From: Zhihengliuella sp. ISTPL4
Lineage (GTDB): Bacteria > Actinomycetota > Actinomycetes > Actinomycetales > Microbacteriaceae
Assembly: GCF_002848265.1 (NCBI RefSeq)
Contig: NZ_CP025422.1
Location: 2,758,727 to 2,822,726, forward strand
DNA: 64,000 nucleotides
Reading direction: 5' to 3'
The notes beneath the pieces are model-generated. The model did not search any database, had not been told where the DNA came from, and saw only the letters and a list, made by a program, of their open reading frames with translations. Position numbers and translations under genes: made by a program. Of this stretch, positions 26,294-35,042 are shown piece by piece (within the stretch, counting starts at the first letter, position 1; each line of letters starts with the position of its first letter).

Positions 26294-26376
26294 CGAGGCG
26301 GTCACACGACCAACGGGGAGCACCCGCTCCTCGCACCCACACACGATGCGACGGTCCTTCGTCGCTGGAGGATGAC

Positions 26377-26664
26377 ATGGCTGACAAGTCCATCACCAAG
26401 ACCGAGCTCGTCGCGAGCATCGCTTCCGCCACCGGCCAGAGCCAGGCCACCGTCTCCGGTGTCCTCGACTCGCTGTTCGCCACGGTCTCCGACGCCGTCG
26501 CCAAGGGCAGCAAGGTCTCCATCCCGGGCTGGATCTCGTTCGAGCAGGTCGACACGGCCGCCCGCACGGGCCGCAACCCGCAGACCGGCGCCGAGATCAA
26601 GATCCCGGCCGGCAAGCGCGTCAAGGTGACCGCCGGTTCCAAGCTCAAGGCTGCCGTCAAGTAA
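26377..26664 (+). CDS. hup: HU-family DNA-binding protein
   Basis: A 95-residue nucleoid protein. Residues 1-45 are the helical dimerisation part (MADKSITKTELVASIASATG), and the DNA-binding arm includes ARTGRNPQTGAEIKIPAGK, the HU/IHF signature with the intercalating Pro. It lacks the lysine-rich C-terminal tail of mycobacterial and streptomycete long HU forms. GGAGG lies 5 nt before ATG 26377. A hairpin follows 16 bp after the stop. Confidence 0.95.
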   Translation: MADKSITKTELVASIASATGQSQATVSGVLDSLFATVSDAVAKGSKVSIPGWISFEQVDTAARTGRNPQTGAEIKIPAGKRVKVTAGSKLKAAVK

Positions 26665-26680
26665 GACCGCACCCTGTCGA

Positions 26681-26708
26681 AGGCCGCCCCCGCTTCGGGG
26701 GCGGCCTT
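26681..26708 (+). terminator. terminator-like hairpin after HU
   Basis: Twelve-bp stem AAGGCCGCCCCCG with complement around a CTT loop, ending in TTCG rather than a long T run; typical of GC-rich actinobacterial terminators. Confidence 0.75.
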
Positions 26709-26746
26709 CGTGCGTTCTCCCTGCTGGGCGCGCCTAGGCTGGAGGG

Positions 26747-28759
26747 GTGAGTTCCCGCACCGAGACGCCGCGCCCGACGTCGGCGTACCGTCTCGCCGGC
26801 GTCGTTATCCTCCTCGTCGCCGCCGGCGCCGCCCTCGTCTGGGCGCTCCTGGTCGGTGGAGGAGCGAACCCGCCGCTGCTGCAGGACCCCGGTCCCGTGG
26901 TGCTGTGGGGCACACCCCTGACGAAGCTCGTGATGAACATCGCCGGCGCCGTCATGCTCGGGTCCCTCGTGCTCGCGCTCTTCGGGCTGCGGGCGGGGGA
27001 GCGCACCTTCGACACGGCCCTGAACATCGCGTCGATCGGCGCCGCCGTCTTCACGGTCGCCGCCGGGCTCGCCGGCTTCTTCTCCTTCATGGCGGCCTTC
27101 AACCCGCAGCTCAGCATCGAGCGCGAGTTCGGCTCGCAGCTCGGCCGCTTCCTGCTCGAGCTCCCGCTGGGACAGTCGTGGCTGATCACGACGATCCTCG
27201 GCGCGGTCATCACGGTGCTCGCATTCGCGTGGCGCACCTGGACACCCACGCTGCTCACCGCCCTGCTGGCCGCCGTGTCGTTCCTGCCCCTCGCGACCCA
27301 GGGGCACGCGGGCGACCTGGACGGGCACAACATGGCCGTCAACTCGATCCTCCTGCACACGATCGGCGCGGCGGTGTGGCTGGGCGGCCTGCTCCTCCTC
27401 GTGCTGCTGCGCGGGCAGCAGGGGCTCGACCTCCCCCGGCTCGTCGGCCGGTATTCCTCGCTCGCCATCGCGGCCTTCGCCGTGGTCGCCGTCTCCGGCT
27501 TCACTCGATCGATCGTGGCCGTGGGGAGCTGGGAGGCCGTGTGGACGACTCCGTACGGGCTCATCGTCGTCGTCAAGGCCGTTCTGCTCGTCGGGATGGG
27601 TCTGCTCGGCGCCTGGTACCGCTCGCGACTGATCCCGAAGCTGAGCGGGGCGCGGGCCTCTCGGTGGTTCTGGGGTCTGGTCCTCGGTGAGGTGGCGCTC
27701 ATGGGGCTCGCCTCCGGTGCCGCGGCGGCTCTCGCCCGCACGCCTCCGCCGACCGGAGAGGTCGCCGCGTTCGCGCAGACTCCCGCGCAGATCCTCACCG
27801 GGTCGCTGCTGCCGCCGGAGCTCACGCTGGAGCGCTGGTTCACGGCCTGGGACATCGACGTGCTGTGGCTCGTCGCGGCGGGCTTCGGGCTGTTCTTCTA
27901 CCTCGCGGGTGTGCGCCGGCTCCGGCTGCGCGGCGACCGCTGGCCGATCCACCGGACGATCTTCTGGGTGCTCGGTCTGCTCCTGCTGGTGTGGGTGACC
28001 GGCGGGCCGATCAACGCCTATCAGGAGTACCTCTTCAGCGTGCACATGCTGGGGCACATGATGCTCTCGATGGCGATCCCGCTGCTCCTCGTCTCCGGGG
28101 CGCCGATCACCCTCGCGCTGCGCGCGATCCACAAGCGCGACGACGGCACCCGCGGCGGCCGCGAATGGATCATGTGGGCGGTGCACTCGCCGTTCGCCCG
28201 CGTGGTCACGCACCCGATCGTCGCGGCGGCGATCTTCATCCTCTCGCTCTGGGCGTTCTACTTCACCGATCTGGTGCGCTGGTCGATGTTCGAGCACCTC
28301 GGGCACGAGTGGATGGTCGCCCACTTCCTGATCTCGGGCTACCTGTTCGTGATGAGCCTCATCGGCGCCGATCCGGTGCCCTATCGCCTGCCCTATCCCG
28401 GCCGGCTCATCACCCTCATCGCCGTGATGGCCATGCACGCGTTCTTCGGCATGGCGATCATGATGCAGGAGGGGCTCATGGTGGCGGACTGGTTCGGTGC
28501 GATGGGCCGCGACTGGGGTGCCGACCCGATGACCGACCAGTACGTGGGCGGTGGGATCGCCTGGTCGATCGGGGAGATCCCGACGCTCATCCTCGCGATC
28601 ACCGTCGCCATCCAGTGGAGCCGGAGCGACACCAAGCTCCAGCGCCGTCGCGACCGCCATGCGGACCGCACCGGCGACGCCGAGCTGGAGGAGTACAACG
28701 CCCGGCTGGCCGACCTCGCGGCGCGGGATCAGCGTGCCGCGGAGCGCGAACGCCGCTGA
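26747..28759 (+). CDS. CopD-CtaG fusion, copper uptake / cytochrome c oxidase assembly membrane protein
   Basis: A 670-residue polytopic protein with an N-terminal CopD-like part (about residues 1-330, eight membrane segments, GHAGDLDGHNMAVNSILLH) and a C-terminal CtaG_Caa3-like part (about 360-620) with EYLFSVHMLGHMML, HEWMVAHFLISGYLF and MHAFFGMAI, whose His and Met residues probably bind copper. Such fused proteins supply copper to cytochrome oxidase in actinobacteria. GTG 26747 lies 6 nt after TAGGCT (26735-26740) with a GGAGGG between. Confidence 0.88.
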   Translation: MSSRTETPRPTSAYRLAGVVILLVAAGAALVWALLVGGGANPPLLQDPGPVVLWGTPLTKLVMNIAGAVMLGSLVLALFGLRAGERTFDTALNIASIGAAVFTVAAGLAGFFSFMAAFNPQLSIEREFGSQLGRFLLELPLGQSWLITTILGAVITVLAFAWRTWTPTLLTALLAAVSFLPLATQGHAGDLDGHNMAVNSILLHTIGAAVWLGGLLLLVLLRGQQGLDLPRLVGRYSSLAIAAFAVVAVSGFTRSIVAVGSWEAVWTTPYGLIVVVKAVLLVGMGLLGAWYRSRLIPKLSGARASRWFWGLVLGEVALMGLASGAAAALARTPPPTGEVAAFAQTPAQILTGSLLPPELTLERWFTAWDIDVLWLVAAGFGLFFYLAGVRRLRLRGDRWPIHRTIFWVLGLLLLVWVTGGPINAYQEYLFSVHMLGHMMLSMAIPLLLVSGAPITLALRAIHKRDDGTRGGREWIMWAVHSPFARVVTHPIVAAAIFILSLWAFYFTDLVRWSMFEHLGHEWMVAHFLISGYLFVMSLIGADPVPYRLPYPGRLITLIAVMAMHAFFGMAIMMQEGLMVADWFGAMGRDWGADPMTDQYVGGGIAWSIGEIPTLILAITVAIQWSRSDTKLQRRRDRHADRTGDAELEEYNARLADLAARDQRAAERERR

Positions 28760-28772
28760 CGCCTCCGTCGTC

Positions 28773-29843
28773 TCACTGCACCGGTTCGTCCGGCGAGCCG
28801 ACGCGGATCGACGCCGAGCCGTCGGGAAGGATCGCGATGGAGCCGTTGACGCGGAAGGTGACGTCTTCGGAGATCGGCTCCACGGTGCCGTCGAAGAGCG
28901 ATTGGATCTCGACGTCGACATGGGCGACGGCGTTCGTGGGCGGGATCTGCCAGTGACCGTCGTCGGACGGCGCGACCATGATCTCCGGCTGCTGGGCGAT
29001 CGACCACTTCGGCGGTGACGCGAGCCGGTTCTGCACCCGCAGGCCGAACGGACACGCGGTGGGCTGCAGCACCTCCTGCGCGGTGCACCCGGTGAGGAAC
29101 TCCTCGACGCGCTCCTGGACGACATCGACGAACTCCGCCGTCGGTTCCGTCTGCACGTCGAGGGGCGTGACCGCCAGCGGCTCGTCGGCCAGGACGCCGT
29201 GACCACGGGACTCCGAGATGGCGGTGTCCACCGTCACGGAATACACGCCGGGGGTGAAGACGAGAAGAGGCAGGGGTTCGAGGGGCTGCGCCGCGGGACC
29301 GGCGGCCGAGATCTGGCGACGGTCGACCTCGAAGCCGTTCACCGCGAACCGGTCCGAGCCCCGCACGGTGAGCTCGACGACGGCGAGGGGGCTGGTCGTG
29401 AAACGCCAGTTGGGCGTGATGCCCGCCCAGCCGTCCTGCGCGACATGGAACGTGGTCGTTCCCGAGTGGCCACCGGCGCGGTAGCTGACGGTCACCGCGG
29501 TGCCGTCGCCGGAGGGCTCCTCCGCCTCGACCTCGACGTCGCCGAGCGGGCCGAGGGCGGAGCGCCGGAGCATCGCCTCGGACGCGGCGGGGTCGATCCC
29601 GGCTTCATCGAGGGTCTCCCGGTCGATGGCGACGCCGGGAACGCGGAGCGCGTCGGCCGCTCGTCCCTCGGACAGCAGGTCGAGATAGCGCACCACGAAG
29701 GCCGACGGACCGTAGAACTGACGGTAGAGCGTGGCGCCCCCTGCGCCGATCGCGGCCAGCAGCAGAACGCCGATGAGGCCGAGGATCGCCAGATCGGCGC
29801 CCAGGCGCGACCGCCGGGGCGCGCGCGTCCCGGCCCGCTCCAT
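28773..29843 (-). CDS. single-pass membrane protein with extracytoplasmic domain, function unknown
   Basis: A 356-residue protein: short basic N-terminus, one transmembrane helix (LAILGLIGVLLLAAIGAGGA) at residues 17-37, then an exterior region rich in beta strands with ELTVRGSDRFAVNGFEV and TPGVYSVTVDTAISES. Two cysteines (GCTAQEVLQPTAC) may form a disulfide. ATG 29843 is supported by TAGACT 7 nt upstream on the minus strand. It is divergent from the helicase gene and converges on the CopD-CtaG gene. I do not recognise a named family. Confidence 0.75.
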   Translation of the reverse strand: MERAGTRAPRRSRLGADLAILGLIGVLLLAAIGAGGATLYRQFYGPSAFVVRYLDLLSEGRAADALRVPGVAIDRETLDEAGIDPAASEAMLRRSALGPLGDVEVEAEEPSGDGTAVTVSYRAGGHSGTTTFHVAQDGWAGITPNWRFTTSPLAVVELTVRGSDRFAVNGFEVDRRQISAAGPAAQPLEPLPLLVFTPGVYSVTVDTAISESRGHGVLADEPLAVTPLDVQTEPTAEFVDVVQERVEEFLTGCTAQEVLQPTACPFGLRVQNRLASPPKWSIAQQPEIMVAPSDDGHWQIPPTNAVAHVDVEIQSLFDGTVEPISEDVTFRVNGSIAILPDGSASIRVGSPDEPVQ

Positions 29844-29951
29844 GCCGGCCAGTCTAGGAGGGCGTCCTGGGGGGACGCCGAGCGTCGGCGGGCCCGTGCC
29901 GGACAGGGCACGTAGCATGGGGGAGCGTCCCGTGTCCGCCCCGCCAGCCCT

Positions 29952-31373
29952 GTGAGAACCGTGTCCCTTCCCGCCCTGTCCGAGGAGCAGCAGGAGCTGT
30001 TCCGGCTCATCGAGGACACCAGGGAGCACGTCTTCATCACGGGTCGCGCCGGCACCGGGAAGTCCACGCTGCTGCAGCACTTCGCGTGGAACACGAAGAA
30101 GCAGATCGCGATCTGCGCCCCCACCGGCGTGGCGGCGCTGAACGTGGAGGGGCAGACGATCCATTCGTTGTTCCGCCTGCCGATCGGGCTCATCGGCGAT
30201 GGCGACATCGACCAGAACGATGCGACCCGGCGCATCCTCAACGCGATCGAGACCCTCGTCATCGATGAGATCTCGATGGTGAACGCCGACCTCATGGATG
30301 CCATCGACCGCTCGCTGCGGCAGGCGCGAGGGAGGCGCGGCGAACCGTTCGGTGGCGTGCAGATCGTCATGTTCGGCGACCCCTACCAGCTCGCGCCCGT
30401 ACCGCCGCGCGGCGACGAGGCGCGGTACGTGAAAGATCATTACCGGTCGTTCTGGTTCTTCGACGCCAAGGTGTGGGCGGGCCCTTCGACAGGCTCAGGG
30501 ACCCATCCTTCGACAGGCTCAGGGAGTCAGGGGGCGTTGTTCGAGGTGGACACCCGTGCGGAGCTGCACGTGCGAGAGCTCGTGCAGATCCATCGGCAGT
30601 CGGACGACGGCTTCAAGTCCATGCTCAACGCCGTCCGGTACGGGCGGGTGACCGCGGAGATCGCGGGGATCCTCAACGCCCAGGGGGCGCGCACGCCTCC
30701 GGATCCCGAGCCCGGGGAGGTGCCGATGATCACGCTCGCCACCCGCAACGACATCGTGAACAGCATCAACAGCCGGCATCTCGCCGCCCTCCCGGGCAAG
30801 GAGCAGACGGCGCGGGCGGAGGTCAGCGGCGACTTCGGCCGTGGCGAGGCCTCCCTTCCCGCGGAGTCCGAGCTCAAGCTGAAGGTGGGGGCGCAGGTGA
30901 TGTTCCTGCGCAATGACACCGCGATGACCGGCGAGCCGCCGCGCTGGGTGAACGGCACGATCGGCACGGTGACTCGGATCCTCGGCGGGACCGTGCGGGT
31001 GGAGATCGACGGCGAGGAGGTCGACGTCGAGCCCGCCGTCTGGGAACGGTTCCGGTACGCCTACGACCCGAACACGAAGAAGCTCTCTCGCGATGTCGTC
31101 GCCGAGTTCACCCAGTTCCCGCTGCGGCTCGCCTGGGCCGTGACGATCCACAAGTCGCAGGGCAAGACCTACGACCGCGCCGTGATCGATCTCGGTTCCG
31201 GAGCGTTCGCCCCCGGGCAGACGTATGTCGCGCTGAGCCGGCTCACGTCGCTGGACGGCCTCTACCTCTCCCGGCCGCTGCGCCCGAGTGACATCCGCGT
31301 GGACGAGGACGTCCGGCGGTTCATGCGCGACGCCTGGCTCGCGGCCTCGACACCCGAGCTGCCGCGGACCTGA
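29952..31373 (+). CDS. Pif1-like AAA DNA helicase with repeat-derived insertion
   Basis: A 473-residue superfamily 1B helicase. Walker A is GRAGTGKST (residues 30-38), Walker B LVIDEISMVNADLM, motif III MFGDPYQLAPVP, an Arg finger region LVQIHRQ, and the C-terminal HKSQGKTYDRAVIDLG plus TYVALSRLTSLDGLYL complete the RecD/Pif1 fold. Residues about 178-194, reading PSTGSGTHPSTGSGSQG, are encoded by two copies of a dispersed DNA repeat and interrupt the motif III-to-IV region in a loop. The frame stays open, so the protein is probably active. Starts at GTG 29952 or GTG 29961. Confidence 0.87.
   Translation: MRTVSLPALSEEQQELFRLIEDTREHVFITGRAGTGKSTLLQHFAWNTKKQIAICAPTGVAALNVEGQTIHSLFRLPIGLIGDGDIDQNDATRRILNAIETLVIDEISMVNADLMDAIDRSLRQARGRRGEPFGGVQIVMFGDPYQLAPVPPRGDEARYVKDHYRSFWFFDAKVWAGPSTGSGTHPSTGSGSQGALFEVDTRAELHVRELVQIHRQSDDGFKSMLNAVRYGRVTAEIAGILNAQGARTPPDPEPGEVPMITLATRNDIVNSINSRHLAALPGKEQTARAEVSGDFGRGEASLPAESELKLKVGAQVMFLRNDTAMTGEPPRWVNGTIGTVTRILGGTVRVEIDGEEVDVEPAVWERFRYAYDPNTKKLSRDVVAEFTQFPLRLAWAVTIHKSQGKTYDRAVIDLGSGAFAPGQTYVALSRLTSLDGLYLSRPLRPSDIRVDEDVRRFMRDAWLAASTPELPRT
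30482..30526. repeat. two tandem copies of a dispersed repeat inside the helicase gene
   Basis: CCCTTCGACAGGCTCAGGGA plus CC (30482-30503) is followed three bases later by CCTTCGACAGGCTCAGGGAG (30507-30526). This unit is a well-known kind of short palindromic intergenic repeat in Microbacteriaceae; here it lies in frame and codes for Pro-Ser-Thr-Gly-Ser-Gly. A degenerate copy is at 25239-25260. Confidence 0.88.
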
Positions 31374-31387
31374 GCACCGCCGTCGCG

Positions 31388-32035
31388 TCAGGCGGCGGCG
31401 CGGGCGCGGTCGAGGTCTTCGAAGAGCTCGGTGTTGAAGCGGTACGCGAGCAGCACCTCGCCGATGACGCGCTCGCGCTCCGCCTGGTCCCACGGGGCGG
31501 CGTCGAGCTGCTCGCGATAGACGTCCTTGAAGGCGGAGGGGTCGGCGATGTCGTCGAACAGGTAGAAGCCGATGCCGTTGGTCTCGAAGCCGAAGCGCCG
31601 CGCCATCACCCGGCCGATGAAGATACCCCCGGAGAGGTCGCCGAGGTAGCGGGTGTAGTGGTGCGCGACGAAGCCGCCGGCCCAGGTCGCGCCCACCTGC
31701 CGAATGCGCTCGACGTAGCGCTGCGTGGTGGGAAGCGGGGCGATCCGCTCGCGCCACTCCGGCCCGAGAAGGAAGGCGAGATCGGCTTCCAGCGCGGGGA
31801 GGCGCGTGAGCTTGTCGCTCAGGAACACGGACGCGACGGGGTCCTGGCGCATGCGCTCGCCGGCGCTCTCGAGCGCGTCGTAGATGAAGTAGTGCTGCGC
31901 GACCAGCGAGATGTAGTCCTCGCGCGAGCCCTCGCCCTTCAGCAGGTCGGACATGAAGCCGGCCGTCTCGCTGCGGGAATGCGATCCGGAGGAGCGCTCA
32001 CGGAGGGCGGCGGAGAAGGAGAGGATCTCGGGCAT
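31388..32035 (-). CDS. heme oxygenase (biliverdin-producing)
   Basis: A 215-residue cytoplasmic enzyme that opens heme to biliverdin, CO and iron. GSHSRSETAGFM carries the proximal His (near residue 18), and HHYTRYLGDLSGGIFIGRV is the distal helix with the conserved GDLSGG. Length is normal for HmuO/HO-1-like bacterial enzymes. Eleven bp upstream of ATG 32035 is a DtxR/IdeR-like iron box, so expression should rise under iron limitation. A DUF2470 gene lies immediately upstream on the same strand. Confidence 0.93.
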   Translation of the reverse strand: MPEILSFSAALRERSSGSHSRSETAGFMSDLLKGEGSREDYISLVAQHYFIYDALESAGERMRQDPVASVFLSDKLTRLPALEADLAFLLGPEWRERIAPLPTTQRYVERIRQVGATWAGGFVAHHYTRYLGDLSGGIFIGRVMARRFGFETNGIGFYLFDDIADPSAFKDVYREQLDAAPWDQAERERVIGEVLLAYRFNTELFEDLDRARAAA

Positions 32036-32045
32036 GGCTTCAGTG

Positions 32046-32064
32046 TAAGGGCAGCCTAACCTTT
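32046..32064 (-). promoter_or_regulatory. DtxR/IdeR-type iron box
   Basis: Minus-strand sequence AAAGGTTAGGCTGCCCTTA matches 16 of 19 positions of the DtxR/IdeR consensus TWAGGTTAGSCTAACCTWA, placed just upstream of the heme oxygenase start. Confidence 0.8.
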
Positions 32065-32092
32065 GATGGAAGCCCGATCTCGCCCTGCCCGT

Positions 32093-32407
32093 TCAGGCGT
32101 GCGGCCGCGGCTCGACGCCGAGACGCGCACAGGCCGCGTCGTACAGGGCGACGACCTCGCGGCGCACCTGCGGACGCTCGGTGATCGGACCGCCGGGCCA
32201 CGGGACGCGAAGCTCGGACATCGTGCCGCCGCGCGAGATCTCCCACACCCCGGCCTCCCCGTCGAACCCCGTCATGACGGAACCATCGATCGTTTCGTCG
32301 GACGGCTCGGCGAACGCGCGGGCGATGAGCAGGTTGTCGTCCGTGTGGTCGCCGTTCATGTGGTGGAGGACGGCGGTGATCACGTCGGCATCGAAGTCAT
32401 GGGGCAC
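32093..32407 (-). CDS. DUF2470 domain protein, probable heme-utilisation partner
   Basis: A 104-residue protein consisting of one DUF2470 domain: HHMNGDHTDDNLLIARAF supplies the His-rich signature seen in the C-terminal part of HugZ/HutZ-type heme-degrading proteins, and TGFDGEAGVWEI follows. Start GTG 32407 leads directly into the domain. It lies 57 bp upstream of heme oxygenase in the same direction, with the iron box between them. A role in heme binding or delivery is inferred. Confidence 0.8.
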   Translation of the reverse strand: MPHDFDADVITAVLHHMNGDHTDDNLLIARAFAEPSDETIDGSVMTGFDGEAGVWEISRGGTMSELRVPWPGGPITERPQVRREVVALYDAACARLGVEPRPHA

Positions 32408-32492
32408 ACGGACACCCTACGGCGTCGCGCGGTGCCGACTCCCAGCATCCGCGTTCTAGACTCAGGGGACACGTCTTCGGGGGTTCCCACAC

Positions 32493-33773
32493 ATGCAGCT
32501 TCTCTCGTCGCGCCGGTGGCGCGCCGCCGCGGCCACGGCGGCCGTCCTCGGTCTCGTCCTCACCGGATGCTCCTCGGAGGAGACCTTCAGCTATACGCCT
32601 CCCGCGCAGGTCGACGCCACCCTCCCGGACGAGACGGTGGCCGCGCTCCAGGGCGCGGTCGACAACGCCATCGCCGCCTCGGGCGCGAGCGGGGCGATCG
32701 TCGGCGTCTGGGTCCCGTGGAGCGGGACGTGGATCGCCGCGACCGGCACGCAGAGCAAGGCAGACGGTGGGGAGCTCTCCACCGACATGGCCTTCCGCGT
32801 CGGCGACGTGACCCGGCTCATGACGTGCGACGTCCTCTATGCGCTCGCCGACGAAGGAACGGTGGAGCTCGATGCGAAGGTGCCGGAGTACGTCTCCGGT
32901 GTCGCGGACATGGACGACATCACCCTGCTCGACCTCTGCAACGGGACCAGCGGCGCCGGCTCCTCGGAGGAGACGGTCAAGGGTGCCTGGCGGAACACCC
33001 CTGAGCGTGTGTGGGCCCCGCTCGAGCTCGCCGGATATGGGCTCGGTCGCGACCGTGTCGCTCCGCACACCACATTCCGCGACTCGGACGCCGGATACCT
33101 CCTCCTCGGACTGGCTCTCGAGCGCGCCTCAGGGATGAGCGCGCGCGAACTCTTCGCGGAGTACATCACCGAGCCCCTCGAACTCGCGGACACCTCTCTG
33201 CCGGCATCCCCGGCCGCGCCCGCATCGGACGGCCCCGTGCTCGACGGTCATTATCTGAACACGGTGGAGGGCGGCTTCGACTGCGCCGCTCCCGTCGACA
33301 TCACCACGCTGTCCTCGAGCACCGGATTCACCGACTCCGGTGCCGTCTCGACGATCACCGATCTTGGACGCTACATCCAGGCGGAGGCGAAGCAGGTGCT
33401 GCGCACGAAGGACGATCCGGACCGGTTCGCCACCCCGCTCCCCGTCGCGGAGGGGGCGCCCTCCTGGTATCAGGCGACGGGCGGCGCGTACCTCGCCGGC
33501 TCGATGATCGGTCAGCACGGCTGGACTCCCGGCTATGCCACCGCGGCGTACTCCGACCCGACGACCGGGTTCGCCGTGGCGGCCGTGCTGAACGACTCCA
33601 CGGCCGGGGCGATCTTCGCCCAGCAGCTCTCCTGGGAGCTCGCGGCCATCGCCTCCAAGGCGCCCGCCGCGTCCGGGGAGACGGCACCGGAGTTCGGTCT
33701 TCCCTTCACGGCTGAGCAGTATCACGCGGCGACCGCCGAGGCCGCTCTTCCCTGCGTGCCGCCGGCGGAGTGA
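32493..33773 (+). CDS. serine-hydrolase (beta-lactamase/PBP)-like lipoprotein lacking catalytic residues
   Basis: A 426-residue lipoprotein with signal peptide and lipobox LTGCS. The fold is that of class C beta-lactamase-like hydrolases (FRVGDVTRLMT, GYLLLGLALERASGMSARELF, GWTPGYATAAY). The SxxK motif is replaced: the nucleophile position is D105 and the lysine position R108. The YxN motif is also lost (D197-S-D199). It is therefore probably a pseudoenzyme, perhaps a peptidoglycan- or ligand-binding protein. A TAGACT box at 32456 gives a leader of about 30 nt. Confidence 0.85.
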   Translation: MQLLSSRRWRAAAATAAVLGLVLTGCSSEETFSYTPPAQVDATLPDETVAALQGAVDNAIAASGASGAIVGVWVPWSGTWIAATGTQSKADGGELSTDMAFRVGDVTRLMTCDVLYALADEGTVELDAKVPEYVSGVADMDDITLLDLCNGTSGAGSSEETVKGAWRNTPERVWAPLELAGYGLGRDRVAPHTTFRDSDAGYLLLGLALERASGMSARELFAEYITEPLELADTSLPASPAAPASDGPVLDGHYLNTVEGGFDCAAPVDITTLSSSTGFTDSGAVSTITDLGRYIQAEAKQVLRTKDDPDRFATPLPVAEGAPSWYQATGGAYLAGSMIGQHGWTPGYATAAYSDPTTGFAVAAVLNDSTAGAIFAQQLSWELAAIASKAPAASGETAPEFGLPFTAEQYHAATAEAALPCVPPAE

Positions 33774-33799
33774 TCCCGCCCCGAGCGAACGAGGTCCGC

Positions 33800-34816
33800 A
33801 TGGCGATCGTCGACAACGCGATCTATGTGGACGGTGTACGCACCGAGAACCCGCAGAGCCTGAGCGAGACGTTCGAGCGGATCCGTGAACGGCAGGGCAT
33901 GGGATGGATCGGCCTCTACCGGCCGAGCGCGGAGGAGATCCGCGCCGTCGCGGACGAGTTCGGCATCCACGAGCTCGTCGTGGAAGACGCGCTGTCCGGT
34001 CACCAGCGCGCCAAGCTGGAGCGGTACGGCGATGTGCTGTTCATGGTGCTTCGTCCCGCCCGCTACCTCGACGAGCGCGAGGAGGTCGAGTTCGGCGAGG
34101 TGCATGTGCTGGTCGGGCCGGATTTCGTCGTGACGATCCGGCATGCCGAATCGCCGGACCTCGGCCGCGTGCGACGCCGGCTCGAGGGTGACCCCGCCCT
34201 GCTGGCCCACGGCCCGGAGGCCGTGCTGTACGCGATCCTGGACGAGGTCGTCGATGAGTACTCCCCGGTCCTCGCCGGGTTGGAGAACGACATCGACGAG
34301 ATCGAGAGTCAGCTCTTCGAGGAGGACGTGGACGCGACGCAGCGCATCTACGACCTCGGTCGCGAGGTGATCGACTTCCAGCGGGCGACGCAACCGCTGG
34401 CGGGGATGCTCGAGGCGCTGCTGCGCGGTTCGGAGAAGTACCGCGTCAGCGAGGAGCTCCAGCGGTACCTGCGGGACGTCCTCGACCACACTCTGCGGGT
34501 GAGCGACAAGGCGACCACGTTCCGTTCCGTGCTCGACAACGCCCTCACGGTCGAATCGACCATCGTCGCGCGGCGCCAGAACGACGAGATGCGCCGGATG
34601 ACGGAACTCAGCATCCGCCAGAACGACGAGGTGAAGAAGATCTCCGGCTGGGCGGCGATCCTCTTCGCCCCGACGCTCGTCGGCACCGTTTACGGCATGA
34701 ACTTCGACCACATGCCCGAACTGCACTGGGCGCTCGGCTATCCCATGGCGGTGCTGCTCATGGTGGCGATGGGATTCGGGCTGTACGCGGTCTTCAAGCG
34801 CAAGGGCTGGCTGTAG
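33800..34816 (+). CDS. corA: CorA-family magnesium/divalent cation transporter
   Basis: A 338-residue protein with a long cytoplasmic N-terminal domain, a helical stalk (ENDIDEIESQLFEEDVDATQRIY) and two C-terminal transmembrane helices. The pore signature YGMNFDHMPEL follows the first helix, with the GMN gating motif and an MPEL-type loop. It ends in the basic KRKGWL. ATG 33800 is 27 bp after the preceding gene. Mg2+ is the expected substrate; Co2+ or Ni2+ is possible. Confidence 0.94.
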   Translation: MAIVDNAIYVDGVRTENPQSLSETFERIRERQGMGWIGLYRPSAEEIRAVADEFGIHELVVEDALSGHQRAKLERYGDVLFMVLRPARYLDEREEVEFGEVHVLVGPDFVVTIRHAESPDLGRVRRRLEGDPALLAHGPEAVLYAILDEVVDEYSPVLAGLENDIDEIESQLFEEDVDATQRIYDLGREVIDFQRATQPLAGMLEALLRGSEKYRVSEELQRYLRDVLDHTLRVSDKATTFRSVLDNALTVESTIVARRQNDEMRRMTELSIRQNDEVKKISGWAAILFAPTLVGTVYGMNFDHMPELHWALGYPMAVLLMVAMGFGLYAVFKRKGWL

Positions 34817-34817
34817 C

Positions 34818-34851
34818 GGCGGACGGCGCCGGTCAGTCCTCGCCGTCCGCC
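34818..34851. terminator. bidirectional terminator-like inverted repeat between convergent genes
   Basis: Perfect 10-bp arms GGCGGACGGC (34818-34827) and GCCGTCCGCC (34842-34851) with a 14-nt loop, between corA and the convergent small gene, partly inside the latter's 3' end. No T run. Confidence 0.55.
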
Positions 34852-35042
34852 TCCGGCATCCCCGGCCCGGGGCCAGGGCGCACCTCGGCGTCGTCGCGGA
34901 TGTCGATGCGCGTGTTGCCGTCGTGCTCGGAGACCTCGACGCGCGGTGCGGCGTCGGCCTCCGTGGCATCGGGGGCGGACGTCAACTGGTCGCGCCGGTT
35001 CTCCTCGAACGTCTCGTCGGTGGTGTTGTCAGGCGTGCTCAT
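34833..35042 (-). CDS. small acidic hypothetical protein
   Basis: A 69-residue hydrophilic, acidic protein with no membrane segment or recognisable motif; likely disordered. Its ATG overlaps the 3' end of the permease gene by 14 bp, implying coupling. It may be an accessory factor of the permease or a spurious frame; coupling and codon quality favour a real gene. Confidence 0.5.
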   Translation of the reverse strand: MSTPDNTTDETFEENRRDQLTSAPDATEADAAPRVEVSEHDGNTRIDIRDDAEVRPGPGPGMPEADGED

